Made by a program: the position numbers and the translations under genes. A stretch of 64,000 nt of DNA from Streptomyces sp. NBC_01381 (lineage in GTDB: Bacteria > Actinomycetota > Actinomycetes > Streptomycetales > Streptomycetaceae), in assembly GCF_026340305.1 (NCBI RefSeq), contig NZ_JAPEPI010000002.1, forward strand, positions 2,356,001 to 2,420,000, in the 5' to 3' direction. This document shows positions 24,267-32,905 of this stretch, in pieces. Below the pieces are notes generated by a model. That model saw only the letters and a program-made list of their open reading frames with translations. It ran no database searches and was not told the origin of the DNA. The first letter of the stretch is position 1, and each line of letters begins with the position of its first letter.

Positions 24267-25084
24267 CAGCCGCTGCCCGTCCCCGAACCGGCCCCTGCCT
24301 GCGCCCCCGTCCCCGCCGACACCCGGAACGCGCGCCCGCTGTTGTCGATCCTGTCGTGATGGACCTCCTCGCCGTCCCACCAGGTGATCGTGGCCGTCCA
24401 CTCGGAGTCGAACCGCTGGGTGCGGGCGATGAGTTCGAAGCGGTAGAAGGTGTCGGTCGTCACCTGGCGGGGCAGCGTGATCCGCTCGCCGCCGTACTCG
24501 GTGGCCGCCTTGCGCGCCGCGCGCTGGTGCGGGCTGCGCTGCAGGTAGGAGACGGGGATGTCGTGGCCCACCGGGAGGGTGTCCAGGTCGACGACCATCC
24601 GCTCGGGGGATTCCGGACCTCCGCAGCCCATCACCCTGGGCGGCGTCCCGGCCACGGGCTTGCCGCGGTGGGTGACGTTGAGGGAGAGGTCGCGGATCTC
24701 CACGGCGTTGTCCGCGTTGCCCCGCAGGCTGACCTCGACCGTCATCGCGTCCTTGTGCACGCTGAGCCCGTCGCGCTGCCAGCGCGCCAACTGCCGGTCG
24801 TCGCCGCCCTGGAAGCCCGCTGCCAGATAGCGGCCCTTCGGCGTCAGGAGCCACTCGGTGGAGCAGGCGTCGACGACCTCTTCGACCAGCATGGCGACGG
24901 GCGACGGCGGGGCCACGGACTGGCCGAGCCAGGTAACTCCCGCTATCAGCAAGGGGAGTACGGCGCACAGCACTCCGTACAGGCCGAACTTGTCGGCGGC
25001 GCTGAGCCCCGCGTGCCAGCGGGCGAACCGCCGCGGGGCGCTCGGGCCGGGCCGGGTCGTGGACACTTCTCCGTCGCTGTTCAA
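24266..25084 (-). CDS. Single-pass membrane-anchored hypothetical protein
   Basis: A 272-residue protein with a short cytoplasmic N-terminus (Arg-rich, ~1-32), one membrane helix (~34-55, 'FGLYGVLCAVLPLLIAGVTWL') and a long beta-rich extracytoplasmic domain. That domain has several predicted strands ('TVEVSLRGNADNAVEIRDLSLNV') and two cysteines (about residues 79 and 154). The tail is a Gly/Ser/Ala/Thr-rich low-complexity stretch. No known domain is recognised. Coupled translation with the polytopic protein downstream suggests a two-component membrane complex. No promoter feature is obvious in the 42 bp to the EamA gene, so these genes may have their promoter just upstream of 25084. Confidence 0.6.
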   Translation of the reverse strand: MNSDGEVSTTRPGPSAPRRFARWHAGLSAADKFGLYGVLCAVLPLLIAGVTWLGQSVAPPSPVAMLVEEVVDACSTEWLLTPKGRYLAAGFQGGDDRQLARWQRDGLSVHKDAMTVEVSLRGNADNAVEIRDLSLNVTHRGKPVAGTPPRVMGCGGPESPERMVVDLDTLPVGHDIPVSYLQRSPHQRAARKAATEYGGERITLPRQVTTDTFYRFELIARTQRFDSEWTATITWWDGEEVHHDRIDNSGRAFRVSAGTGAQAGAGSGTGSG

Positions 25085-25126
25085 GTGCCGGAGCCTATGA
25101 GGCTCGACGGCGAGATCGGCGGCGTA

Positions 25127-26135
25127 CTAAAGGCGTTCACCCGTGGAGGCGATGGAGCGGGCGCGGTGCTCCGGAGCGTTGTCCTCCTGACGTGCGCCGG
25201 GGCGCGCCGGAGGGGTCTGGGTGAGCCGCCGGTTGATGAGGACGACGCCCGTGATGCTGATCAGGCCGCCGATGAGTTCGACCGGGCGCGGGGTCTCGCC
25301 GAGCCAGACGAACGCGGCGGCGAGCGCGACCGGCGGGACGAGGCAGAGCGCGCCGGTGGCCCCCGCGACGGTGTCGCGGGACACCGCGTAGCCCCAGGTC
25401 ACAAAGCCGAGCGCGGACGGCAGGAGGCCCAGGCACACCGCCGATCCGACGGCGGACGCAGGGGCCTGCGCCAGGCCGTTGCACGGCGTCCGGCGCGAGC
25501 GGGAGCAGGAAGAGGGTGCCCGCCCACATGGCGTAGCAGGCGACTTCGAGGCCGGTGTACCGCTTGAGCAGCGGCTTGGTGGCGAAGTGGTAGACGCCCT
25601 GGACGAGCGCGGCGGCCAGCACGACGAGCGCGGCGGCCGACAGGCGCGTGGATCCGACGCCCAGGGCGATCAGCGCAGCGCCCGCCAGTGCGATGGCGCT
25701 GCCGAGGTCGGTGTTGTGGGTGAGGGCCTCGCCGAGGAAGGCCGTGGCGAGCAGCACGCTGAACACCGGGGCGACGGCGACCAGAAGGCTGGCCGTACCG
25801 GCGGGAACGTGCACCTCGCCCCAGTTGAGGAGCAGTTGATAGGCGCTCATGCCGGTCGCCCCGCACAGCGCGATCAGCGGGAGATCGCGGCGCTCGGGCA
25901 GGCGGACCCCGAGGAGTGGTGCCACGAGCGCCAGGGCGGCGGACGCGACGGCAAGGCGCAGCAGGGAGAGGCCCGCGACGCCGAGTCCGTCAAGGCCGAC
26001 GCGGATGGCGGGGAAGGCCGACGCCCACAGGAGCACGGTCGCCGCGAGGGCGAGGAAGCGGCGAGAGACCGGCAGGCGGTGCGGCAGGCGGTGCGCGACG
26101 CTGAAGTTCACGCTCTCGAAGGTTCCGCCTACCAT
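25127..26135 (-). pseudogene. EamA/RhaT-type exporter, frameshifted in the C-terminal third
   Basis: The first ~220 residues from ATG 26135 are a normal DMT exporter ('LLWASAFPAIRVGLDGLG', 'GVHVPAGTASLLVAVAPVFSVLL'-type second EamA half start, 'VYHFATKPLLKRYTG'). Near 25475-25485 the frame turns into Arg/Pro-rich nonsense. The next frame, ending at 25127, continues with the expected 'CLGLLPSALGFVTWGYAVSRDT', 'VPPVALAAAFVWLGE' and 'LIGGLISITGVVLINRR'. A single-base indel explains it: either a real mutation that would remove the last three to four helices, or a sequencing error. If intact, it would export an amino acid or related metabolite. It is divergent from a LysR gene 48 bp away, its likely regulator. 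Confidence 0.8.
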
Positions 26136-26183
26136 GAGAAAGGTCTACTTACTCTTTCTTCTCCTATCGAGAAGGTGAGCTTC

Positions 26184-27137
26184 TTGTTCGATGTACGTCG
26201 CCTTCGCCTGCTGCGCGATCTGTCGCTGCACGGCACGGTGACGGCCACCGCCGAGGCCCTGCACCTCAGCGGGCCCGCCGTCTCCCAGCAGCTGGCCACC
26301 CTGGAGAAGGAGGCGGGCCTCCCGCTCCTGGAGAAGCACGGCCGCACGCTGCGCCTCACCGCGGCGGGCCGGCTCCTGGTCGAGCACACCGAGGTGATCC
26401 TCGGCGGGCTCTCCGCCGCCGAGGCCGATGTGCGGGCGCTGCGCGCGGGCCACCGCGGTGTCGTCCGCGTCGCCGCCTTCCCGTCCGCGGCGCGGGTCCT
26501 GCTCCCCACCGTGTGGCGGGCCCTGGCGCGGGAAGCCGAGACCGCCGCCCCCGGGCTGCGCATCGTCGAGCACGAACCGGGCCCCGCCGCCGACGCCCTG
26601 CGCCGCCGCGAGGCGGACCTGGCCGTCGTCCACGCCTACACCCTGCTCCCGCGCACCCTGCCCCCCGGCTGCGAGCAGCACCGCCTCCTCGACGACCCGG
26701 TGCTGCTCGCCCTGCATCCGTCGACCGCCGCCAGGCTCCGCATCGAACCGGGCCGGAAGGCGGACCTCGCCTGCCTCGCCGACGAGAACTGGCTGCTGCC
26801 GGGTCCCGAGACCTCCTGCCACGAACTCACCCAACGGGCCTGCGGGGCCGCCGGTTTCGTCCCCCGGGCCACGGCTTTGGCCGGCGACTTCTCCGTACTC
26901 ACCGCTCTGGTCGGTGCGGCGGCCGGCGTGGCGCTCGTCCCCCGCATGGCCCTGCCCGCCGACACCAACGGCATCAGCCTGCACCCCCTCGCCCGGCCGG
27001 TGACCCGCACCGTCTCCGTGCTCAACAGGACCGGGGACGCCCGCCAGCCGCACCTGGGGCTCGTCATCGACGCACTGCGGCTCGCGGCGTCGCAGGAGGC
27101 CGGGGCGGCGGAGGGGATCACCGCGCCCGTGGCCTGA
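26184..27137 (+). CDS. LysR-family transcriptional regulator
   Basis: A ~317-residue LysR regulator with the winged HTH in the first 60 residues ('FDVRRLRLLRDLSLHGTVTATAEALHLSGPAVSQQLATLEKE') described in pieces here, and a periplasmic-binding-like effector domain beyond ~90. TTG 26184 is chosen because AAGGTGAG lies at the right distance and the product then starts like its relatives; GTG 26175 is an alternative without a ribosome site. It diverges from the EamA exporter, a common LysR-exporter arrangement, so it probably activates that gene in response to the exported metabolite. A CTTCTC/GAGAAG inverted repeat (26158-26174) lies in the shared promoter. Confidence 0.85.
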   Translation: MFDVRRLRLLRDLSLHGTVTATAEALHLSGPAVSQQLATLEKEAGLPLLEKHGRTLRLTAAGRLLVEHTEVILGGLSAAEADVRALRAGHRGVVRVAAFPSAARVLLPTVWRALAREAETAAPGLRIVEHEPGPAADALRRREADLAVVHAYTLLPRTLPPGCEQHRLLDDPVLLALHPSTAARLRIEPGRKADLACLADENWLLPGPETSCHELTQRACGAAGFVPRATALAGDFSVLTALVGAAAGVALVPRMALPADTNGISLHPLARPVTRTVSVLNRTGDARQPHLGLVIDALRLAASQEAGAAEGITAPVA

Positions 27138-27238
27138 CGGTGCCGCGCTCGGCCGCCGACATGCCGGGGCCGTGGGGCCGTGTCAGGATCTCGGGCGGGG
27201 ACTCGTACGCCGATCTCGTACGCCGATGGAGCCGCGCC

Positions 27239-28261
27239 ATGCCGAGCGATGCAGCCAGCAGCCGTGGCCCCCGCTGGGCGGACTGGCTCGACGATCTGCC
27301 GCCCGCCGCGGGGGCCGCGGTGATGGCCACCGCCGTGCTCTCCGTCGGGCTGCATCTCCTGGGCGTCGAATGGGCCTCGCGCGTGCTGCTCTTCGTGGCC
27401 GCCGTGGTCTGGCTGGCCCTGGCCTCCGTCTTCGGCCGCCATCTGCTGACCGAACGGGACCGCTGGCGGCACGAGATCGACACGTCGCCCGCACTGACCG
27501 CCATCGCCGCGACGGGGGTACTCGGCACCCGGCTCTCGCTCCTCGGCAGGCAGCCCGTGTCGGTGGCGCTGCTCTGTATCTGCGTACTGCTCTGGCCGTC
27601 GCTGATGTCCCATGTCATCCGGCACTGGCAGAGCAGACTGCCGGGCGCCGCGTATCTGGTGTGCGTGGCCACCCAGTCCATCGTCGTGCTCGCCGCGACG
27701 GTGGCGACCGCCGACCGGCAGGCGTGGCTGATGTGGCCCGCCCTCGCCTTCTTCGTCGTCGGCCTGTGCCTGTACGTCGTCGTGCTGTGGCGCTTCGACT
27801 TCCGACAGCTCGCCACCGGCCAGGGCGACCACTGGATCATCGCCGGCGCCATGGCCATCTCCGCGCTCGCCGGATCGAAGCTGGTCGCCGCGTCCGTCCC
27901 GCACGGCCCGCTGCACTGGGCGACCCCGGCGCACGACGCCCTGCGGACCGTCACCTTCGTCACGCTCGGCCTCGCGCTCGCCTGGTACGCCGTCCTGGTC
28001 GGCTGCGAACTGCTCCGCCCCCGCCTCCCCTACGACGTACGCCGCTGGGCCACCGTCTTCCCGCTCGGGATGACCGCCGTCGCGTCGCTCTCCGTCTCCA
28101 CGGCCGCGGACATCCCGGCGCTCTGGACCTGCGGGAAGGTGCTGCTCTGGCCCGCCCTGGCGGTCTGGGCGGTGGTCGCGAGCGGTGCGGTGCGCGCGGC
28201 CCGGCGCGGCATCGAGGCGGTCCGCGTCCCGAGCGGCAGCCCGCGCGTGAGTCGGCGGTGA
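27239..28261 (+). CDS. TDT-family (tellurite resistance/C4-dicarboxylate/SLAC1-like) membrane protein
   Basis: A ~340-residue protein with about ten hydrophobic helices of the TehA/Mae1/SLAC1 fold. The pattern starts 'LPPAAGAAVMATAVLSVGLHLLG', with 'FGRHLLTERDRWRHEI' as a charged loop and 'FPLGMTAVASLSVS' near the end, typical of the family ('FPxGmya'). Members move anions, C4-dicarboxylates or sulfite, or confer tellurite resistance; the cargo here is unknown. ATG 27239 has GGAG eight bases upstream. An in-frame ATG at 27161 lacks a ribosome site and would add an unlikely leader. It follows the LysR gene by ~100 bp and may be unrelated to it. Confidence 0.75.
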   Translation: MPSDAASSRGPRWADWLDDLPPAAGAAVMATAVLSVGLHLLGVEWASRVLLFVAAVVWLALASVFGRHLLTERDRWRHEIDTSPALTAIAATGVLGTRLSLLGRQPVSVALLCICVLLWPSLMSHVIRHWQSRLPGAAYLVCVATQSIVVLAATVATADRQAWLMWPALAFFVVGLCLYVVVLWRFDFRQLATGQGDHWIIAGAMAISALAGSKLVAASVPHGPLHWATPAHDALRTVTFVTLGLALAWYAVLVGCELLRPRLPYDVRRWATVFPLGMTAVASLSVSTAADIPALWTCGKVLLWPALAVWAVVASGAVRAARRGIEAVRVPSGSPRVSRR

Positions 28262-28415
28262 GGACGCGCCAGTCGCGGGAGCCGATGTCGGTGGGTGTGC
28301 CGTCGAGGACCCGCGCGGTGCGCGTCGCCGGTTCGGGCAGCAGTCTGCCGCGGGACGGGACGGGGGGAGAGAGGCGTTGCATCATGACGGCGGTCGCTCT
28401 CGGGGCGGGCCGGGG

Positions 28416-29582
28416 TCAGTCGACCGGCTCGCCGGGTTCGTCGTGGGTGGCGCAGTGGATGCCGCCACCGCCGGAGGCGATGGTGTCGATGTTGATCTGC
28501 ACGATGTCGCGCTTGGGGAAGTGCTCCTGAAGGATGCTCTTGGCGCGCTTGTCGGCCTTCCGGTCGCCGAACTTGGGGATGAAGACGGAGTCGTTGGCGA
28601 CGTAGAAGTTCGCGTAGGTGGAGACGAAGTCGTCGCCCTCGCCGGTGATCTCGTACAGGTCGGGCTGCGGCAGATCGATGATCTCGAAGGGCCGGCCCTT
28701 GGCGTCCGTCGCCTTGCTCAGCACGGACTTCGCCTGGTCGGCCGCGCGTGACCAGGAGTCGGCGGGCGTGTCGCGGTGCGCCCTGTCCAGGAGCACCACA
28801 CCGGGGGCGGTGAACCGGACGAGGCTGTCCACGTGGGCGTCGGTGATGTCCTGGCCGCGCACGCCGGCCAGCCAGATGACCTTCTTGATGCCCAGGGTCT
28901 GCTTGAGCTCGGCCTCGATCTGGTCCCGGCTCTTTCCGCGGTTGCGGTTGTCGTTGACGATCGAGCTCTCGGTGATGAGGAGCGTCCCTTCGCCGTCGGT
29001 CTCGAACGAGCCGCCCTCGGCGACCAGCGGCGCCTTCCTGCGCGGGATGTCGTACTCGGACAGGAGGGTCTGGCCCACCCGGCCGTCGTTGGTGTGCTCC
29101 TGCTTGTTGCCCCAGCCGTTGAAGTTGAAGTCGACGCCGGTGACCTTGCCGTCCTGCTCCACGAACACCGGCACGGTGTCGCGGGCCCACAGGTCGTCGA
29201 CGGCCAGCGGGATGACCTCGACATCGCGACCGCAGGCCTTCTGGGCGGCCTTCAGCTGGTCGGGCCTCGCCATCATCACGACGTACTCGTACTCCCCGAT
29301 GGCGCGGGCGATGCGCGCGATGTCCTCGCGTACGTAAGGGAGGTCCTCCTCCCACACCGACTCCAGGGCGGGCCACGACATGAAGGTGCGTGCGTGGCTC
29401 TCCCACTCGGCGCCCATGCGCAACCCCTTCGCCGCCGTGTCCTCGTCACCGGCGGTGCTCGCGGCCCCCGCCAGTTCGTCGCCGGGTCCGCACGCCGAGG
29501 CGCCGAGCACCACGGCACCGATGCCGGTGAGTGTGCGCAGGGCCGTGCGGCGGGAGGGGCGGTGGGGGAGAGACAGAGGCAC
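28416..29582 (-). CDS. Exported agmatine-deiminase-family enzyme (paralogue 1, Tat/lipoprotein-like)
   Basis: A 388-residue peptidyl-arginine-deiminase-type enzyme of the agmatine deiminase family, which hydrolyses guanidino groups (agmatine to N-carbamoylputrescine plus NH3). The N-terminus 'SRRTALRTL' plus a hydrophobic core ending 'LGASAC' suggests Tat export with possible lipid anchoring at the Cys. Conserved family blocks are 'FMSWP', 'DDLWARDTVPVF', 'FNFNGWGNKQ', 'VAEGGSFETDGEGT' and 'DAHVDSLVRF'. The catalytic Cys377 lies in 'GGGGIHC'. It faces away from the ureABC genes; a TetR dyad lies ~210 bp upstream at the end of the adjacent tetR gene. Export implies an extracellular substrate; which guanidino compound is unknown. 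Confidence 0.9.
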   Translation of the reverse strand: MPLSLPHRPSRRTALRTLTGIGAVVLGASACGPGDELAGAASTAGDEDTAAKGLRMGAEWESHARTFMSWPALESVWEEDLPYVREDIARIARAIGEYEYVVMMARPDQLKAAQKACGRDVEVIPLAVDDLWARDTVPVFVEQDGKVTGVDFNFNGWGNKQEHTNDGRVGQTLLSEYDIPRRKAPLVAEGGSFETDGEGTLLITESSIVNDNRNRGKSRDQIEAELKQTLGIKKVIWLAGVRGQDITDAHVDSLVRFTAPGVVLLDRAHRDTPADSWSRAADQAKSVLSKATDAKGRPFEIIDLPQPDLYEITGEGDDFVSTYANFYVANDSVFIPKFGDRKADKRAKSILQEHFPKRDIVQINIDTIASGGGGIHCATHDEPGEPVD

Positions 29583-29676
29583 GGTGAACTCCGATCATCG
29601 TGATGGGGATCAAGCTATCCGTCGGCATGGAGGGATGCTCGGCGAGCGAGTGCGGGCGGGCTTGACACGTGAAGGG

Positions 29677-29740
29677 CGCGACGCAACGCGACACGACGCA
29701 ACGCGACACGACGCGACGCGATGCGGCGCGATGCGGCGCG
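29677..29740. repeat. Degenerate pentanucleotide tandem repeat
   Basis: About 60 bp built of five-base steps (ACGCA, ACGCG, ACACG, ATGCG, GCGCG), including two near-exact copies of the 15-mer ACGCGACACGACGCA. It lies in the 217-bp gap upstream of the exported deiminase gene. Slippage there would change promoter spacing. Confidence 0.75.
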
Positions 29741-29790
29741 GACGGAGTCGCTCGCTGACTCGACTCCGAACTGACTCGACTCTGACACGA

Positions 29791-29804
29791 ACTGAAAATT
29801 CAGT
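29791..29804. promoter_or_regulatory. TetR dyad copy 1 (at the tetR stop codon)
   Basis: ACTGAAAATTCAGT carries the central part of the site found complete at 32906-32923; the right half-site is complete (TTCAGTCA, 29799-29806). It spans the stop of the tetR gene and lies upstream of the exported deiminase, which it may control. Confidence 0.5.
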
Positions 29805-30453
29805 CAAAGATGGCGGCGTCGCGCCGCAGATGCGCCAGCTCCACCGCGATGGCCTCGCGCATGAGCTCGCGGGCGTGGGCCAAGGTCAGGACCTCGCTGA
29901 GCCAGCGCATGCTGAGGCCCTCCAGCGCGGCGGTGAGCCGCTCGGCGGACGCGGTGAGGGCGGCGGCGGGCGCGGTCCGGTGGATGCGCGCCAGGGTGGC
30001 GGTGAGTTCGCCGATCCAGATCTGGCGGGCATCGGCCAGCGCTTCCCGCAGCTCCGGGTCGAAGACCGCGGTGGCGCGCAACTCGCCCCACGCCGTGCTG
30101 TTCTCGCGGACCTCGGGCCGGTCCTGGAACTCAAGGAGGAGGCAACGCTCCAGGTCCTGCCGGGGGTCGCGCCCAGGGCCCCCGTCCTCGGCGTGCCCGC
30201 CCGTGTAGCGCTCCGCCCGGTCGCTGATGAACTCCAGGGTCCGGCGCAGGATGCCCGCGCGATCCTTGAAGTGGTAGTAGACGAGCGCCGTGGAGACGCC
30301 CGCCTCCGCGGCGATCTCCGACACGCGGAGCCCGCGGACCCCACGCCGGGCGATGACCCTGGCCGCCGCCCTCAAGATGGCCGTCCTGCGGTCCGCGCCC
30401 ACGTCACCCCGTCCTCGTACGACGGCTGAGCGCCGTCTCGTATGGTCACACAT
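29800..30453 (-). CDS. TetR-family regulator A of the deiminase/urease locus
   Basis: A 217-residue TetR protein with the HTH at about residues 24-70 ('AARVIARRGVRGLRVSEI', 'GVSTALVYYHFKDRAGIL'). Over the ~56-residue DNA-binding region it differs from the second TetR in this locus (32271-32852) at only about eight positions, so both should bind the same sequence. The ligand domains also share 'GLSMRWLS'. Its ATG directly abuts an imperfect copy of the TGACTGAA/TTCAGTCA dyad, implying autorepression. The N-terminal ~20 residues are basic and extra; a later start is possible. Ligand unknown; a polyamine or guanidino compound is the contextual guess. Confidence 0.85.
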   Translation of the reverse strand: MCDHTRRRSAVVRGRGDVGADRRTAILRAAARVIARRGVRGLRVSEIAAEAGVSTALVYYHFKDRAGILRRTLEFISDRAERYTGGHAEDGGPGRDPRQDLERCLLLEFQDRPEVRENSTAWGELRATAVFDPELREALADARQIWIGELTATLARIHRTAPAAALTASAERLTAALEGLSMRWLSEVLTLAHARELMREAIAVELAHLRRDAAIFD

Positions 30454-30472
30454 TGACTGAAACTTTAGTTAG
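30454..30472. promoter_or_regulatory. TetR dyad copy 2 (divergent tetR/kinase promoter)
   Basis: TGACTGAAA-C-TTTAGTTAG is an imperfect dyad (two mismatches) matching the 32906 site. It starts at the base after the tetR start codon and lies 112 bp upstream of the kinase gene, so it could control both. Confidence 0.6.
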
Positions 30473-30584
30473 CGGCACGATCGTCCGCAGAGGCGGCCCA
30501 TGGCCGCCGCGTCACGCGTGCTGGTGCCGGTGCGGCAACCGGCCTGTCCCGCGCCTCGACCTCTCTCGCCGAAAGAGCCACCGC

Positions 30585-32216
30585 ATGCCCACTCAGCCTC
30601 TCGGGGCGCAGTCCGCCCACACCCCCCTGTCGGCCGACGATCCCCGTGAAATCGGCGGCTACCGCCTGCACGCCCGCCTCGGCGCCGGCGGGATGGGGGT
30701 CGTGTACCTGGCCCGTACGCCGGGCGGGCGGCCCATCGCCCTGAAGGCGGTGCGGGAGGAACTCGCCGCCGACCCCGAGTTCCGCAGGCGCTTCGCCGAC
30801 GAAGTGGCCAGCGCGCGGAGCATCCATGGCCTGTTCACCGCCCAGGTCGTCGACTCGGGTGTCGACGCCCCCACGCCGTGGCTGGCCACCGCCTACGTCC
30901 CCGGCCCCTCCCTGCAACAAGTGATCGAGCGGCACGGCCCGCTCCCGGTGCGCACGGTGCTGCTGCTCGTGGCAGGCATCGCCGAAGCGCTGCAGGCCAT
31001 CCACTGGGCGGGGGTCGTGCACCGGGACCTCAAGCCGGCGAACGTGCTGCTCGCCGAGGACGGCCCCCGCGTCATCGACTTCGGCATCGCCCGCGCGGCC
31101 GACGCCGGCGGTCTGACCGGCGTGGGCCTGCGGATCGGCACCGCCGCCTACATGGCGCCCGAGCAGGCGATGGGCCTGGCGGTGACACCGGCGACCGATG
31201 TCTTCGCGCTGGGCGCGCTCGCCGCGTACGTCGCCGGGGGAGTACTCCCCTTCGGGGGCGGGCCCGAGTCCGCCGCGCTGTACCGGGTGGTCCACGAGGA
31301 GCCGGACCTGTCCCTGGTCCCCGCGGACCTGTACGACCTGCTGCGACGCTGCCTCGCCAAGCACCCCGATGACCGGCCCGCCCCGAGCGAGCTGATCGAC
31401 GCGGTGCGCGCCCATCCCGCGGTGGCGGCGCATCCGGATTTCACCGACGGCTGGCTCCCGCGCGGTGTCAGCAGCGAGATCGCGGCGCATGGTGAAGCGC
31501 CGGGACTCGCGGCGCATGGTGAAGCGCCGGGACAGATTCACGCCCAGCCGACGCTCGCCGCACCCACCCCCACGGCCCCCGCCGGTGCTCGACAAGCCCC
31601 CGGCAGCGGCGACCGGACGGATTCCGCACCGCGCCGTGCCCGCCGGAGCCGACGGGTCGTGGCCATGCTGACGGCAGCGTTCCTCTTGGCCCTCGGGGGT
31701 ACGGCGTACTACGTCCTCGACCACCGCAAGAACACGGCAGGTGACTCCTCCGAAGCCTCCGGTTCGCCCGACAACCCCGGCCGGCCTCACACTCCCTCGT
31801 CCCGGCCGCCCACACCTTCCTCCTCACCCTCGCCCAAGCCCGGGTACGTGCCGGACTACGCGGACGCCGAACTCACCGCCCCCGACCCCGACTACGAATT
31901 CGATCTCTCGGCCGGGAAGGTCGTCCCGGCCGAGACCGCCACCTGGTATCTGGAGGTGGCCGATGGCGAGTTCGTCCTTCCCGAGGACAGCGACGCCTTC
32001 GTCGCCGCCGGATATGTACTGAGCCCCGACGACTGCGTACGAGGCATCGAGACCGAACCGGTGACCACGCTCCCGTACGACGAACTGGCCGACGAGCGCC
32101 CCTTCTGTGTCCGGAGCCCGGACGGGAAGAGCATCGTCATCGTGCGGCTGATCGAAGCCGTGCCGGGCGAGGGGCCCGTCACGGTGGTCATGAGCCGCCA
32201 CCGCCAAGGCGGCTGA
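30585..32216 (+). CDS. Membrane Ser/Thr protein kinase (PknB-like)
   Basis: A 543-residue eukaryotic-type kinase. The glycine loop G-A-G-G-M-G is at 33-38, Lys54 is in strand 3, the catalytic loop 'HRDLKPANV' is at 146-154 (Asp148) and 'DFG' at 165-167. All key residues are present, so it should be active. A Pro/Thr-rich linker, one membrane helix at ~358-378 and an extracytoplasmic domain (~400-543) follow; that domain has no PASTA repeats and is unrecognised. A 27-bp in-frame duplication doubles 'AAHGEAPG' in the linker (residues ~300-315). It lies between two related TetR genes of the deiminase/urease locus, but a functional link is unproven. ATG 30585 is preceded by GAAAGAG. Confidence 0.9.
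   Translation: MPTQPLGAQSAHTPLSADDPREIGGYRLHARLGAGGMGVVYLARTPGGRPIALKAVREELAADPEFRRRFADEVASARSIHGLFTAQVVDSGVDAPTPWLATAYVPGPSLQQVIERHGPLPVRTVLLLVAGIAEALQAIHWAGVVHRDLKPANVLLAEDGPRVIDFGIARAADAGGLTGVGLRIGTAAYMAPEQAMGLAVTPATDVFALGALAAYVAGGVLPFGGGPESAALYRVVHEEPDLSLVPADLYDLLRRCLAKHPDDRPAPSELIDAVRAHPAVAAHPDFTDGWLPRGVSSEIAAHGEAPGLAAHGEAPGQIHAQPTLAAPTPTAPAGARQAPGSGDRTDSAPRRARRSRRVVAMLTAAFLLALGGTAYYVLDHRKNTAGDSSEASGSPDNPGRPHTPSSRPPTPSSSPSPKPGYVPDYADAELTAPDPDYEFDLSAGKVVPAETATWYLEVADGEFVLPEDSDAFVAAGYVLSPDDCVRGIETEPVTTLPYDELADERPFCVRSPDGKSIVIVRLIEAVPGEGPVTVVMSRHRQGG
31481..31532 (+). repeat. 27-bp in-frame direct duplication in the kinase linker
   Basis: CGCGGCGCATGGTGAAGCGC... occurs at 31481-31505 and again at 31508-31532 (25 identical bases, 27-bp period), doubling eight to nine residues of the disordered linker. 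It looks recent. Confidence 0.9.
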
Positions 32217-32270
32217 CGCAGGGTCGCCCGAGATCACCGGGCCGGAAGCGGCCGGGTAGGGTTCGGATTC

Positions 32271-32852
32271 ATGGCGCCTCGCACTACTCAGATCCTCGAA
32301 GCGGCCGCACGGCTCATCGCCCGCCGCGGAGTCCGCGGCCTGCGCGTCGAAGAGCTCGCCGCCGAGGCCGGCGTCTCGACCGGGCTGATCTACTACCACT
32401 TCAAGGACCGCACCGGGATCCTGCGCCAGACGCTCGAGTTCATCAACGACCGCGCCGAGCGCTACACCACCGGCCGCGAGGCGGACGCCGAACCGCTCGC
32501 TCCTCGTGAGGAACTGGAGGAGACCCTCCTCCTGGAACTGCAGGACACCCCGGTGGTCAGGGAGAACAGCTCCGCCTGGGGCGAGCTGCGGGCGAGTGCC
32601 GTCTTCGACGAAGTGCTGCGGGAGGACCTCGCCAGGGCGACTCTGGTGTGGGTGCAGGAGGTGGCCGCCCTCCTCGGCCAGGTGCAGCCGATGACCCCGG
32701 CGCCCGCCCTGGCAGCGGCCGGCGAGCGGCTCACCGCCCTGCTCGAAGGGCTCAGCATGCGCTGGCTCAGCGGCGGACTGCAGATCGACCACGCGCGTGA
32801 CCTGATGCGCGGCGCCATCGACGCCGAGCTGGCCCTGCTGCGGGAGAAGTAA
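32271..32852 (+). CDS. TetR-family regulator B, upstream of ureAB
   Basis: A 193-residue TetR protein with the HTH at about residues 8-55 ('AARLIARRGVRGLRVEEL', 'GVSTGLIYYHFKDRTGIL'), nearly identical there to regulator A. It is co-directional with ureABC, 117 bp upstream. A perfect dyad (32906-32923) lies in that gap, so it most likely represses the urease/deiminase/transport genes. The paralogous pair may respond to different ligands while sharing operators, or may form heterodimers. ATG 32271 starts directly at the family's usual N-terminus. Confidence 0.87.
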   Translation: MAPRTTQILEAAARLIARRGVRGLRVEELAAEAGVSTGLIYYHFKDRTGILRQTLEFINDRAERYTTGREADAEPLAPREELEETLLLELQDTPVVRENSSAWGELRASAVFDEVLREDLARATLVWVQEVAALLGQVQPMTPAPALAAAGERLTALLEGLSMRWLSGGLQIDHARDLMRGAIDAELALLREK

Positions 32853-32905
32853 CCCACCACCGGATCGGACCTCCGCACCGCCGGAGCTCGTCGCCTCCTG
32901 ACTCT

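Noticed and set aside
28262..28415. Small minus-strand open frame (start near 28385) between the TDT and deiminase 1 genes
   Set aside because: No ribosome site, no recognisable sequence, and it runs into antisense of the TDT gene; possibly only convergent intergenic DNA.
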